Assembly: GCF_040581485.1 (NCBI RefSeq) | Contig: NC_090133.1 | Span: 10,416,001 to 10,480,000, forward strand | DNA from: Linepithema humile | Lineage: Eukaryota > Arthropoda > Insecta > Hymenoptera > Formicidae | Reading direction: 5' to 3' | DNA: 64,000 nt | Shown: positions 32,522-42,507 of the stretch, piece after piece | Layout of the letters: the number at the start of each line of letters is the position of its first letter | Numbering within the stretch: position 1 is the first letter of the stretch | The notes under the pieces: generated by a model | Database searches by the model: none | Seen by the model: the letters and a program-made list of their open reading frames with translations, nothing else | Told to the model about the DNA's origin: nothing | Translations under genes and position numbers: made by a program

Positions 32522-33014
32522 ATGTCTGATGTACCAATTTTCGTCGACTTACAAGGTTACGCGTTCAACAACATTTTTATTGTGAAAGAAGCAGCGATAC
32601 TTCGAGATGGTGAAACGTTATCTCATTACGTATTTCGTGAACCCGTGAAATTTGTTGACAAAATCGGAAAAATCGTTGGTGTGTTGGTTACGAATACACC
32701 ATCACAGCTTTCGATGGGCAGATGGACACGTTTCGTATAATCAGGTGAAAAGCCTTATCAACAGAGTCATTGGTACGGAACCGCCTCTGATATATGTAAA
32801 AGGACTCGAGAAGAAGTGGTTGTGTGAAATTTTGGAAGATGATGTAGAGATCAAAACGATCGATGTGGATTATGAGGATATTACGCGTCTGAATGATTTA
32901 GATGTAATCGGAACCTTGCGTTGTGGATATCACACGAGACATTGCGCTATGCAGAATGTTTGCAAATTGTACAAGTGGTGGTTTGAGCGTAACAAACATG
33001 TAAAACACCTATGA
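32522..33014 (+). pseudogene. Conserved Maverick protein of unknown function, frameshifted
   Basis: It begins MSDVPIFVDLQGYAFNN, a signature I associate with a protein repeated across insect Mavericks. The frame breaks at about 32650 and continues to 33014 with VIYVKG-like (LIYVKGLEKKWL) and DYEDITRLNDLD segments and a C-terminal C-H-X-C cluster (LRCGYHTRHCAMQNVCKLYKWW). The FVDLQG start and conserved acidic residues recall nuclease folds, but that is speculation. Confidence 0.65.
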
Positions 33015-33224
33015 TTTATGTTAATAAAATGATGTATATTGCATTCGTACGACTTTTATTTCGTCTTTTACCCGTTACATGATCCTCCGTGTAATATGAT
33101 CTATCGCTTATCCCGCGACATATAATAGATTATACGTAAGAACATTTATGTGATATGTAATATCATCTGTCGCTTATCTCACACAAAACATAATAAATTA
33201 TTAATTGTAAGAATATCTATCGAA
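33015..33224. other. AT-rich intergenic stretch with two similar ~75-bp blocks
   Basis: Two direct repeats, tatgatctatcgcttatcccg (33099 on) and tatcatctgtcgcttatctca (33161 on), are each followed by a cataataa-like segment. No gene is seen. Confidence 0.5.
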
Positions 33225-33790
33225 ACATCTTTCAGACATTTATTGAACGTCTATCGAACGTCTCTCGTACGTCTATCGAACGTCTATCAAACGTCTTTCA
33301 ACATCTATTGAACGTCTATCGAACGTTTATCGAACGTTTATCGAACGTCTCTTGTACGTTTCTCGTACGTCTATCGAACGTCTTTCAACATCTATCAAAC
33401 GTCTATCGAACGCCTTTCAACATCTATCGAACGTCTCTCGTACGTCTATCGAACATCTATTGAACATCTCTCGTACGTCTATCGAACGTTTATCGAACAT
33501 CTCTCGTACGTCTCTCGTACGTCTATCGAACGTCTATCGAACATCTCTTGAACGTCTATCGAACGTCTTTCAACGTCTGTCGAACGTCTATCGAACGTCT
33601 ATTGAACGTCTATCGAACGTCTATCGAACGTCTATCGAACATCTCTTGTACGTTTCTCGTACGTCTATCGAACGTCTATTGAACGTCTATTGAACGTCTT
33701 TCGAACGTCTATCGAACATCTCTTGTATGTCGTTCGTACGTCTATCGAATGTCTCTCGTACGTCTATCGTACATCTTTGGGACATCTATC
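33225..33790. repeat. 11-bp minisatellite (gtctatcgaac)n inside the Maverick
   Basis: About 50 degenerate copies of an 11-base unit such as gtctatcgaac or gtctctcgtac are present. It lies downstream of the capsid gene cluster. The 113-codon plus frame across it encodes only a serine/arginine repeat and is not a gene. Confidence 0.9.
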
Positions 33791-34127
33791 AAATTACATA
33801 TAATGGAATATTCCTCTAGAATGTTCTTCGAGAGAGAAGAATTACATTTCGAGATTGCGTGAGAAATTAAGAGTGTATGCCTTTGTTATTTTATGCTGAG
33901 TTTAAAAATATAACTCCCCGTAGAGTAACCATATAGATTGCAATACATGCAATGTGTTATATTCCTTCTCAAAAGAATTAATATTATGTTACATTTTGAG
34001 ATTACGTTAGACATTAAAAGTATCTCTCTGCGTTATATTTAACTATATCTTTTATTTTATGCTGAGATTGGAAAAGATAACCGCGTAGGATGGACACATA
34101 GATTTGTAACACATGTTAAAGATGCGG

Positions 34128-34137
34128 GTATAAAAAT
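34128..34137 (+). promoter_or_regulatory. TATA box of the small spliced Maverick gene
   Basis: ggTATAAAAAtgcg lies about 75 bp upstream of the ATG at 34206. An initiator-like tcagt or cacaagt sequence follows at about 30 bp. The 33791-34121 stretch before it is AT-rich and holds nothing else I can name. Confidence 0.6.
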
Positions 34138-34205
34138 GCGTTGGAGGCTAGGACCGTCACAAGTCTCCACGTACAGTTTGTGAGTGAATCAAGAGAGTTT
34201 GAAAA

Positions 34206-34655
34206 ATGGAATTCTACAACGTCGAAATCGGACAAATTTTGGCATTGGCTACAGTCGTAGCTGAAAGGGTTAGATCATTGACGGACGTGATGCATCGTTT
34301 TCAAACATCGGTGCGGGAGATGCAGCAAAATGTTCCGGATTCCTTCCGGATTACGTACAACGTAGAAGGAAATGAGCATGGGGCGATAATACTTTCAATG
34401 TAAGTAACTTTCTTATTACATACTCATTTGTGTCACTCATATACATGTACAATTGTTATAACTTATAAATTCATTTTTTAATTGTGTATCTTATGATTTG
34501 TTTCCAGAGCTGATGTCAGGAATAACTTGGCAACGGTGATGACACAAATAAATGTCATGATCACACTGTTCCAGCAGATGGAGCAAGATACAATCAGCAC
34601 GAACGATGTATTGAGTGCTGTAATGGCTGTGTTATCTACAGACTTCTCCATTTAA
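34206..34655 (+). CDS. Small spliced Maverick gene, 113 aa, helical
   Basis: Exon 1 is 34206-34399 (donor GTAAGT) and exon 2 is 34508-34655 (acceptor TTTCCAG), in phase. The product is largely helical, with methionine- and glutamine-rich amphipathic segments (MHRFQTSVREMQQNV and ITLFQQMEQD) and no domain I know. It has its own TATA box. It is intact, unlike most larger genes of this copy. The role is unknown. Confidence 0.65.
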
Positions 34656-35409
34656 TTGTAGGTATTATAGTTTTTTTCTTTTATTTATAGAAATTGTTTT
34701 ATTAATAATTTTTTATTTTCTTTGTTACAGATGATGATATTCAGCAGATTTTTTAATATTATATATTATATTATAATGTTTTCTTTATATTTTTATAATT
34801 TATTATTTCAATATTTTTTGTTAAGTAATTTATTATGTCTTACACTTAAATTTACATATTTTTATTCCTGTGTGATATTAGCATACAGAGGACATGTCTT
34901 ATTACTATATATATATTGTTAGAAGAATAAATTATTATTAATATTATAAACTTTTAATATTCTCATTCTTATTGTCCATTCATTTCTATTCTTCTCCTAT
35001 CTCAGCAGTAACTTGACACGCGCCTTTGTCACGCAGTAAGATAGGTCTGTAGTGGATAAAACGAGGCATAGGAAAAATATACGAGGAGTTGGGATAATAA
35101 AAAATATAATTTAAAATATAATTTAAAATATAATTAAAAAATATAATTTAGATATTTACAAAATTTGATTAAATAAAATATAATTAGTAGAAAAATAAAA
35201 AGCATTTAAAAAATATTTCGTCGTCCATATAATGGTGGATAACCGGCGTTTCCTGTAACAAATAGAATGGGGTTACACAAAAATTAGATGGTAATTATTA
35301 AATGAATTAATTTATGATTGAATTAAATAGATGATAAAAACATGACAACGCATGCGTACCGCTTAAAATTTATAGAAAATTAAACAGTACTTACTGGTGG
35401 TGGAGTCTC
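34656..35409. other. AT-rich spacer; 3' block related to 35955-36035
   Basis: No trusted gene; the 66-codon frame at 34722 is hydrophobic simple sequence. The block at about 35035-35115 (gtaagataggtctgtagtgg... gataataaaaaat) is repeated in the same orientation at about 35960-36035. Confidence 0.5.
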
Positions 35410-35637
35410 CTATGGACTTAGCGGGTTGTCGGGTTGGATATCCGGCACTTGTTTAAGCCATTCGCGTACTCGCTCTTGTCGCGAGATCCTCCCCGCACTA
35501 GCCCGCCATAGGGCCAAATTGTCCTCCGTCAACTCCTCCACCCGGAAAGGGATAGTATCCTCCCAAAAGCGGAAACGCTTCACCTGCCGCGCATCTGATT
35601 CGCGGTCTACTGCGATTATCAATGTGCTACGGTCCAT
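35410..35637 (-). CDS. Small Maverick ORF, 75 aa
   Basis: It starts MDRSTLIIAVDRESD and has a compact charged body with FWEDTIPFRVEELTEDN and LKQVPDIQPDNPL. The codon pattern is less AT-rich than its surroundings. It has no recognised domain and no membrane segment. It could be a complete small protein or the first exon of a longer one. Confidence 0.5.
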   Translation of the reverse strand: MDRSTLIIAVDRESDARQVKRFRFWEDTIPFRVEELTEDNLALWRASAGRISRQERVREWLKQVPDIQPDNPLSP

Positions 35638-36128
35638 GTCTTCTTAATGACTAACTCTAAGGAGCAAACGTTGTGGCAAACACCCTTCCTATAAGTTTCT
35701 TGGAAGGTTTATCTGTTGCAAACGAAGTTGCTTTATATTGCGTGAACTGCTTCTCTCAGCAGTGTAATAAGAGTTGACCCAGCGAATCGAGATAGAATAT
35801 TCTTCTAAGTATCAAATATTGCAAATTTCAACACTTATTATTATTAAAGTTTTTTGAGTCAAGTCCTCTTTTAATTTATTAATGTTATGTACAATTAGAA
35901 TGCATTACTTGTAGAGTACTGTGTACGATATTGTAATATGATTCGCTCGCTCGCTTATCTCGCAGTAGGATAGGTCAGTATAGTGGATAGGGTGAGAAAG
36001 GTATATAGTCGAGATAATAAAAAATAATTTAATTTATAATTGAAATAATATTTATTAAACAGATGCATCTAATAAATACATTATAATAGTGAAAATATTT
36101 TAACAATAAAGTATGTAATATGCTAGAA

Positions 36129-36891
36129 TTATTGCGATCCAAAGACTTGAGCTAACAGCTCACAATCGATTATATCATTCTTATCGAACGATTCGCTCTC
36201 ACGTATCACCGCGATGGGGTCCTTCGCACCGCTCGCGATTTTTCGAAAGTGTGTGAACTTGGTGTCGATCATACTAGTGACGTTGTTCAACGATTGAGCG
36301 ATACGATCCACACAATACTCGAGAGCGATCATGTTACATACGGTGTTGTGTGACATTGCTAAACACACCGTTGATGTTTCCAGACGCAGCACTTTTAGTT
36401 TATTTATCTTTCCAAACCGTAGCGTGACATGTTCGATGGTTTGAGATGATGCGTGTGCTTTGTCTTCATCATTGTTAAAGAAATGGTGGATGGTGTGTCG
36501 TTGGTCCAGGAGGATCTTCCACATGTTGTATGTAAAATGTATCTCTTTGCTATGGTTGTCACCGAGAGCGATTTCTATGTCGCTCGGCGTAGAAACATTG
36601 ATTCCAATATCTAGATATTTATAGCTGGTTTTCGTCAACGGGTATCTTCTAGCCAAAATTCTGGGAAGTGTGATCATGCTTCTATCGACGCTTGGCGAAT
36701 TACTCCCATTTCTGTGGAAAAAAGCTTGCGTGAGTTCAAAGTGTAACAATGGTGGTGAGTTTAAAAGTGCAAATAGTAAGAGAGCCAACTTACTCGTTGG
36801 GCGAATATTTCCGCTTTTTCGCGAAGGTCTCCACACCTTGCTGTTTGTTGGTCAGATTACTCACAGTTGTCTGCTGTACAGTAGAAAACAT
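36129..36891 (-). CDS. Rightmost Maverick gene, spliced, unknown function
   Basis: Exon 1 (36891-36794) starts MFSTVQQTTVSNLTNKQQG and ends at a consensus GTAAGT donor. Exon 2 (36711-36129) follows a CTTTTTTCCACAG acceptor and the phases match. The product is about 227 residues, with a basic N-terminus (KKRKY) and a body containing KYLDIGINVSTPSDIEIALGD and FTYNMWKILLDQRH. It is transcribed inward from the right TIR, whose TATA box lies about 90 bp upstream. The frame is intact. I do not know the family; a role early in the element's cycle is only a guess from its position. Confidence 0.7.
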
Positions 36892-36951
36892 CGTTGTTAT
36901 AATTCAGGTGAGGCGTTGCAGCAAAGTAGTGATTGTCCAAATGATTTCAGA

Positions 36952-37927
36952 TAACTGTGACAATTTGTATTTTTCGCGAGCTTTTTATACCCGCTTTTTG
37001 CACACGACACTAATTAAAAATGCTGACAATGCTGATTAAAACATTAAAATCTGGCAACAATGGCGCCAAAAAGCTGACGTGGCTGCCTGTTGCTATGGGC
37101 TTTTGCACACGGCACTATTAAAAGTGCTGATTAAAACATTGAAATCTGGCAACAATGGCGTCAAAAAATGCTGACGTGACTGCTGCTAAAAATAGTGATA
37201 ATATCATTCTTGTAACAACGCAAATGGTGCTGAAAGTGCTGACGGCACAAAATGGCGCCTGCAAATTCTAAAAAGTGATGATGTAATCTGTAAAATATGT
37301 GCTGATACCTCCTCTCCTCAAAGAGCTGTAATCTGATAACCCCTCCAAAGTGCTGACGCAGCGTAATCCAATACCCCTCCAAAGTGCTGACGCAGCGTAA
37401 TCCAATACCCCACCAAAAGTGTTGACGCAGTGTAATCCAATACCCCCTCCAGAAATGCTGACGCAGCGTAATCTGATACCCCCTCCAGAAGTGCTGACGC
37501 AGCGTAATCCAATACCCCCTCCAAAGTGCTGACGTAGCGTAATCCAATACCCCCTCCAGAAATGCTGACGCAGCGTAATCCAATACCTCTCCAAAAGTGC
37601 TGACGCAGCATAATCCAATACCCCTCCAAAAGTGCTGACACAGCGTAATCCGATACCCCCCTCCAGAAATGCTGACACAGCGTAATCCGATACCCCTCCA
37701 AAAGTGCTGACGCAGCGTAATCCAATACCCCTCCAAAAGTGCTGACACAGCGTAATCCGATACCCCCCTCCCCTTTCCAAAAGTGCTGACACAGCGTAAT
37801 CCGATACCCCCCTCCCCTCCAAAAGTGCTGACACAGCGTAATCCGATACCCCTTCTTCCCCTCTTCCCCCCTTCCCCCGCACCCCCCCTCATTGCTCCTG
37901 GGTTAGAACCCGCCTAGCTATACTACT
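36952..37927 (-). repeat. Right TIR of the Maverick
   Basis: The inverted copy of 20887-21808 with the same minisatellite and one or two extra units near 37770-37810. The close identity of the two arrays suggests recent homogenisation or a recent insertion. Confidence 0.92.
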
Positions 37928-38293
37928 GGCAGTATATCCAATTTTTTTTCGGTCATTAATATGTTTGTTAAAAAAATAATGTATATTTTATAGTTCATAC
38001 GCATTTCTATTGACAACGCATGCGCGCGTGACCGCAGCGCATACTCAGTATCGCTACACTTCGTCGGTATGACAGGTTTCGTAACCTGAAAAGTGCTCAA
38101 CTTTAACGATTAATATCTCGCTTCGCGAGGCAGAGCGACACTTTTTCCAAATAGAAAAGTTTTATTTAACGCAAAAACGCATCGAATAAGCGTGGTTGGA
38201 TCAAAATCGGAGTGGAGGTAGTGATACTGTATAATTACCAAAATAAAATAAATAAAAATAAAATAAATAAAAAATATATATAAATAAATATCG

Positions 38294-38450
38294 GTAATTA
38301 TTTAGAATACGGGCCTCACCTCCGATTTCGATCAAATTAGGCTCATTTAATGTGTTTTTGCGTGAAATGAAAGAATCTGTCCAAAAAAATGTCGGTCTGT
38401 CTCGCGAAGTGCAAAATTAATCGTTAAAGTTTGTCGTTTTAGAGGTTAAG
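38294..38450 (+). repeat. Diverged Merlin-like end fragment next to the Merlin
   Basis: ggtaattatttagaatacgg followed by cctccgatttcgatcaa and gtttttgcgtgaaatgaaa matches the first 150 bp of the Merlin left end (17975 on) with many changes. It lies only 55 bp outside the Merlin's right end, in direct orientation with its left end. It may be a remnant of an older relative, possibly the target of the later one. Confidence 0.65.
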
Positions 38451-38578
38451 AAATATATCATTTTCACGTAATGTAGCGCATAGAAAAATAATAAATAGTA
38501 TAATTATAGACCTCGATCATTTTATATATATACTATCTTATTTAATAGATAAGTGAAATATCCAGAAAGGAAAATACA

Positions 38579-39703
38579 ATGCCAGGCTGTTGTGTTCCAA
38601 ATTGCAAAAATTCAGCAGCAAAAGGATTTCTTATGAAATGTTTTCCAAGAAATCCAGAAAAGAGGACTCAATGGGTTCGTCATATTCCAAGAGCGAATTG
38701 GACACCTACGGACTTTAGTTGTATTTGTGAAATATAATACTTATTTAATTCATTTATTAGTATAAATATAATATAAATTAATTTCCCATTTATTAGTACG
38801 AATATAATATAAATTAATTTCCCTTATATTTCAGATACATTTTCCAGCAGAAATGTGGGAGAAGGTTCGAGTTGATGGAAAAAGAATTTTGAAATCTAAT
38901 GCAATACCATCAATTTTCGAACCAATTTGTAAAATAGTTGAGCCTGAAGAAAATAATACAAAAATACAATTAGGATCTAAAATTATAGAGCTGGATGACA
39001 CGTTGCATATTGCCAGCAATGATATTTGCACTCTAATTAATAAAGAACCCGAAATAATTATAACTGCCAATACTAGAAATAAAGCAAATACATCTCTATC
39101 TCGCTTCAATATTGCCAATAATGATATTTACACTCCAATAAATGAAAAAGAAATAGAGCATATTATAACTAGCAATACGGGAAATGAACCAAATACATCT
39201 CCAACTCGCCTCAAGTCTGAAAAATATTGGAAAATAAAATATGAGAAACTGAATGATATGTTCAAAAAACAGAAAAAGATGTATGACAGTATTTTAAGAA
39301 AATCTAACAAGTCCTACAATGCATTGAAAGAAAAGATAAAAAAACTAAATACAGAAAAAGCAAGTTTGCGCCAACATATACAAAAGAAGAAATTACGTTC
39401 AATTATAAAAAAAGTATTTACTGATGATCAGATAAGAGCACTGGTGAGTAAATCAAACAGAGGCTACAAGTGGTCTGAGAATACAATAAAAAAAGCAATT
39501 CGACTAAGATTATCTTGTGGATCGAATGGGTACAAGGAACTGTTGACACAACATATTCCATTGCCATCAATACGTACTTTACAAAAAAGACTTGAAACAC
39601 TTCACTTTAGAGAAAAAATTTGCGAGGAAATTTTAGATATTTTAAAGATAAAAGTAGATAGTTTCGAAGATGAAAGAGACAAAGATGCAAAAAATTTCTT
39701 ATG
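38579..39703 (+). pseudogene. THAP-domain P-element-type transposase, N-terminal part
   Basis: Exon 1 (38579 to about 38733) encodes a THAP zinc finger, starting MPGCCVPNCKNSAAKG (C2) with DFSCICE (third Cys). Exon 2 (about 38836-39703) begins with the HF of the C-X2-H, followed by a linker, a coiled coil (LNDMFKKQKKMYD) and the helical region SKSNRGYKWSENTIKKAIRL and LPSIRTLQKRLETLHF typical of P-type and THAP9-like transposases. The exon 1 donor is not a clean GT. The frame ends at 39703 before any catalytic domain, and the next 30 bases partly repeat the THAP exon. It lies within element B and is its likely original gene. Confidence 0.78.
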
Positions 39704-39996
39704 AAATGTTTCCCAATAAATCCAGAAAAAAGGAAAAGAATTTTGAAACACAATATATACATTATATATATATTTTTATAAATATGTTATTATAATTAAA
39801 ATTTACGATATTTAGAAAGATTATAAAGTAATAAATAAATAATAAATTATACAATTACAATTTACTTATTGTATTGTTACAATAAAATTATTTATATATC
39901 TATAAAATGCATATATATACATTCTATACATATTCTTTCCCTCTTCCTTCGTTTTATATATTTACAGATGTCCAAATTCATTATATTGCAATTATA

Positions 39997-40876
39997 CAGG
40001 GTGTCAATTAAGTCCCGGGACGGCTGAATATTTTATCATGTAAGGTATTTTTGAAAAAGGTCAAGGTCATTTCTGAAGTAATTTTCAACGAGGAATTCAA
40101 CGGTGACCTTCAATTTGACCTTGAGCTTGACCTTCAAGGTCATTTCAAGGTTAGGTTAGGTTTTTTAAATAAAAACCCCTATTTTTGATTTCAAAATCTA
40201 ATAGCTGGTGTCAAGAGCTTTTCAAAATACTATAATAAAGTTATTTTTTATTAAATACTTTTCGAGTTATGAGGCTTGTAAATTACAGTATTTTGACATA
40301 AAATACAAAATATCTTGTAAAACATTCAATTTTTGGGAATCTTACCTTAATACTTTTATGCATAAAATAATAAGACGAATCAATTGGTATAAAGAAAACA
40401 CATAGTTGCTTTCAAGAAAAAGTATGCAGTTGCATGTTGCAAACTACATATTTTTTCTTGAAAGCAACTATGTGTTTTCTTTATACCAATTGATTCGTCT
40501 CATTATTTTATGCATAAAAGTATTAAGGTAAGATTCCCAAAAATTGAATGTTTTACAAGATATTTTGTATTTTATGTCAAAATACTGTAATTTACAAGCC
40601 TCATAACTCGAAAAGTACTTAATGAAAAATAACTTCATTATAGTGTTTTGAAAAGCTCTTGACACCAGCTATTAGATTTTGGAATCAAAAATAGAGGTTT
40701 CTATTTAAAAAACCTAACCTAACCTTGAAATGACCTTGAAGGTCAAGCTCAAGGTCAAATTGAAGGTCACCGTTGAATTCCTTGTTAAAAATTACTTCAG
40801 AAATAACCTTGACCTTTTTCAAAAATACCTTACATGAGAAAATATTCAGCCGCCCCGGGACTTAATTGACACCCTG
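39997..40876. mobile_element. 880-bp palindromic element, CAGGGTGTCAATTAAGTCCC ends, TA target
   Basis: The arms of about 435 bp pair nearly perfectly around 40437. The ends CAGGGTGTC...GACACCCTG are flanked by TA. Tc1/mariner-type MITE. Reading frames on both strands are the same sequence seen twice and are not genes. Confidence 0.9.
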
Positions 40877-41001
40877 TATATACCGCGTCTTAAAAGATTA
40901 AATATAGTTACTTGATTGGTTTTGCCATATTCCTGCAAATCAGTCTTCAACCAATCCCGACATAACTACAAGTTTGCGCATCTCTTACTTGAGGATCTCT
41001 A

Positions 41002-41009
41002 GTGTTTAC
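41002..41009. other. Target copy 3, GTGTTTAC
   Basis: This is the right target duplication of element B. Confidence 0.75.
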
Positions 41010-41020
41010 GATAATTCAAG

Positions 41021-41178
41021 GGCGGTATTCATAGTCCGTTTTTATATTCAAAATTGTCTTAAGCACGGACTTATATTCGCTCTCTTTGTCACACATAGAT
41101 TGTGTCTGACGAAGAGAGCGAATATAAGTTCGTGCTTAAGACGATCTTGAATATAAGAACGGACTATGAATACCGGCC
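41021..41178. mobile_element. Short near-perfect palindromic MITE
   Basis: ggcggtattcatagtccg...cggactatgaataccggcc pairs for about 70 bp per arm, with a short centre at 41095-41107. The arms carry gagagcgaatataag. No coding capacity. Confidence 0.85.
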
Positions 41179-41246
41179 TAGGACTGAAAAATGAGATAGA
41201 CATAACCATTTAGAACCTTTATGATTTATGACAACTCGACGCTGTT

Positions 41247-41801
41247 TTGTATTGCTTGAGTTAAATTTATTGAATTTGTTGAGTTTATTGAGCAAATTTT
41301 ATTGTAATAAAAAAATGTCAACTGCAAATTAGTCTATGAAAAAAACAAATAATGTTGGTATGTATATTGGTATACCTCTTTAATAGATATAATTATATAT
41401 GTATATATATATATATATATATATAGGGTGATTCAAAATAACCTGATGTCCTTGCAATGCCATATTCTTGAGCGAATTCTGAGATGATTTTTCCTTTTAC
41501 AAAATTTTGTCCGAAGCTTAGTTTTCGAGTTATAATTGAAAATAATTTGCTACTTACGAGTCCGATACAACGGACAGGCAGGGACGGTGCAATGCGTCAT
41601 GAGACGACAGTAAACACTTGACAGTCTCATTATACATTGCGCGTCCCTGCCTGTCCGTTGTATCGGACTCGTAAGTAGCAAATTATTTTCAATTATAACT
41701 CGAAAACTAAGCTTCGGACAAAATTTTGTAAAAGGAAAAATCGTCTCAGAATTCGCTCAAGAATATGGTATTGCAAGGACATCAGGTTATTTTGAATCAC
41801 C

Positions 41802-41877
<76 letters not shown>

Positions 41878-41938
41878 GTATATAATTATATTTATTAAAC
41901 TCAACAAATTCAATAAATTTAACTCAAGCAATACAAGA
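41247..41938. mobile_element. Nested palindromes: outer foldback around a Tc1/mariner-type MITE
   Basis: The inner element, about 41426-41803, has ends AGGGTGATTCAAAATAACCT and its complement. It is flanked by (TA)n and pairs for about 175 bp per arm. The outer arms (ttgtattgcttgagttaaat at 41247 and the complement near 41937) mirror each other around it. A long (TA)n tract fills 41806-41870. Confidence 0.82.
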
Positions 41939-41939
41939 C

Positions 41940-42212
41940 CAAGATCTATAGAAAGAAGGTTACCTCATGCGCAAAGAGGGACGAGTGGCAAGAGGGGCAA
42001 ATGTAGAGAGGGGCGAGCGGCAAAAGGGGCAATGATGATCTTATCGGCGAACAGAAGCTATCTCAGACAGCTACTGTTTGTCGATGAGATCATCATGCTC
42101 TCCCCTTCCTTCATCGCCCCTCGCCATCAAGCTGTTTCTAGCTCCCCCCTTACTTCATCGTCCCTCGCCCTCAACCGGTTTTACTGAGGTAACCTTTTCT
42201 CTATAGATCTTG
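41940..42212. mobile_element. 9-bp-TSD MITE, copy 1 (MULE-like)
   Basis: The ends are CAAGATCTATAG...CTATAGATCTTG. The 9-bp duplication ATACAAGAC is at 41931-41939 and 42213-42221. A 9-bp target and foldback arms suggest Mutator-like elements. Copy 2 starts at once after the right duplication, and copy 3 is at 57046. Confidence 0.8.
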
Positions 42213-42507
42213 ATACAAGACCAAGATCTATAGAGAGAAGGTTACCTCATGCGCAAAGAGGGATGAGCGACAAGAGGGGCAAATGCTGAGCGGGGCGAGC
42301 GGCAAGAGGGGCAATGATGATCTCATCGGCAAACAGTAGCTGTCTCTCTCGCACGCTTTAGTGTTTTTTCTCTCGCTCCTTTAATATAGAAATGCTTTGA
42401 GTTTTGATCGAAAAAATACTTTTATTTTGTAAAATATTGATAGCACTGGAAATTGCGTAATAAAAATTGAAAAGTAAATTAGAAAGGCGCTATAAATTAC
42501 ATATATT

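Larger units (their letters stand above)
20887..37927. mobile_element. Maverick/Polinton, 17.0 kb, full length but decayed
   Basis: The ends are AGTAGTATAGCTAGG and its complement, the AG start being typical of Polintons. Flanks are AGCAGT (20881-20886) and GGCAGT (37928-37933), a 6-bp target duplication with one mismatch. Terminal inverted repeats are about 0.92-0.98 kb. Inside are a protein-primed-type B DNA polymerase, a retroviral-type integrase with chromodomain, an A32/FtsK-like ATPase, a PLA2-membrane-protease polyprotein, penton-like and major capsid-like proteins, and small conserved frames. At least six genes carry frameshifts or stops. It sits in the 3' flank of the Merlin transposase. 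Confidence 0.95.
17975..38239 (+). mobile_element. Merlin DNA transposon containing a Maverick
   Basis: The ends read GGTAATTATACAGTATCG and its complement, and the inverted similarity extends for about 240 bp on each side (17975-18215 and 38000-38239). AAAATAAA flanks both sides (17967-17974 and 38240-38247), an 8-bp duplication as expected for Merlin. The ISXO2-like transposase is inside. Without the 17-kb Maverick the element is about 3.2 kb. Confidence 0.88.
17807..41001. mobile_element. Element B, P-like transposon expanded to 23 kb by nested insertions
   Basis: The left end TAGAGATCCTCAAGTAAGAG, continuing into atgcgcaa, is matched by its complement at 40974-41001, a 28-bp inverted repeat. 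GTGTTTAC flanks both ends. Removing the Merlin (17975-38239) and the palindromic MITE at 39997-40876 leaves about 2 kb, which includes a spliced THAP/P-type transposase fragment (38579-39703). The 8-bp duplication and the THAP domain both fit the P superfamily. Ends and duplications are intact, so the whole block forms one structurally coherent unit, although its transposase is truncated. Confidence 0.72.

Noticed and set aside
33352..33693. 113-codon SIERLS-type repeat frame
   Set aside because: It is a translation of the 11-bp minisatellite; there is no start context and no homologous domain.
40208..40665. Two 65-codon frames on opposite strands
   Set aside because: They are the same sequence in the two arms of a palindromic MITE.
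41765..42187. Frame with a long IYIYIY run
   Set aside because: It is a translation of (TA)n plus MITE sequence.
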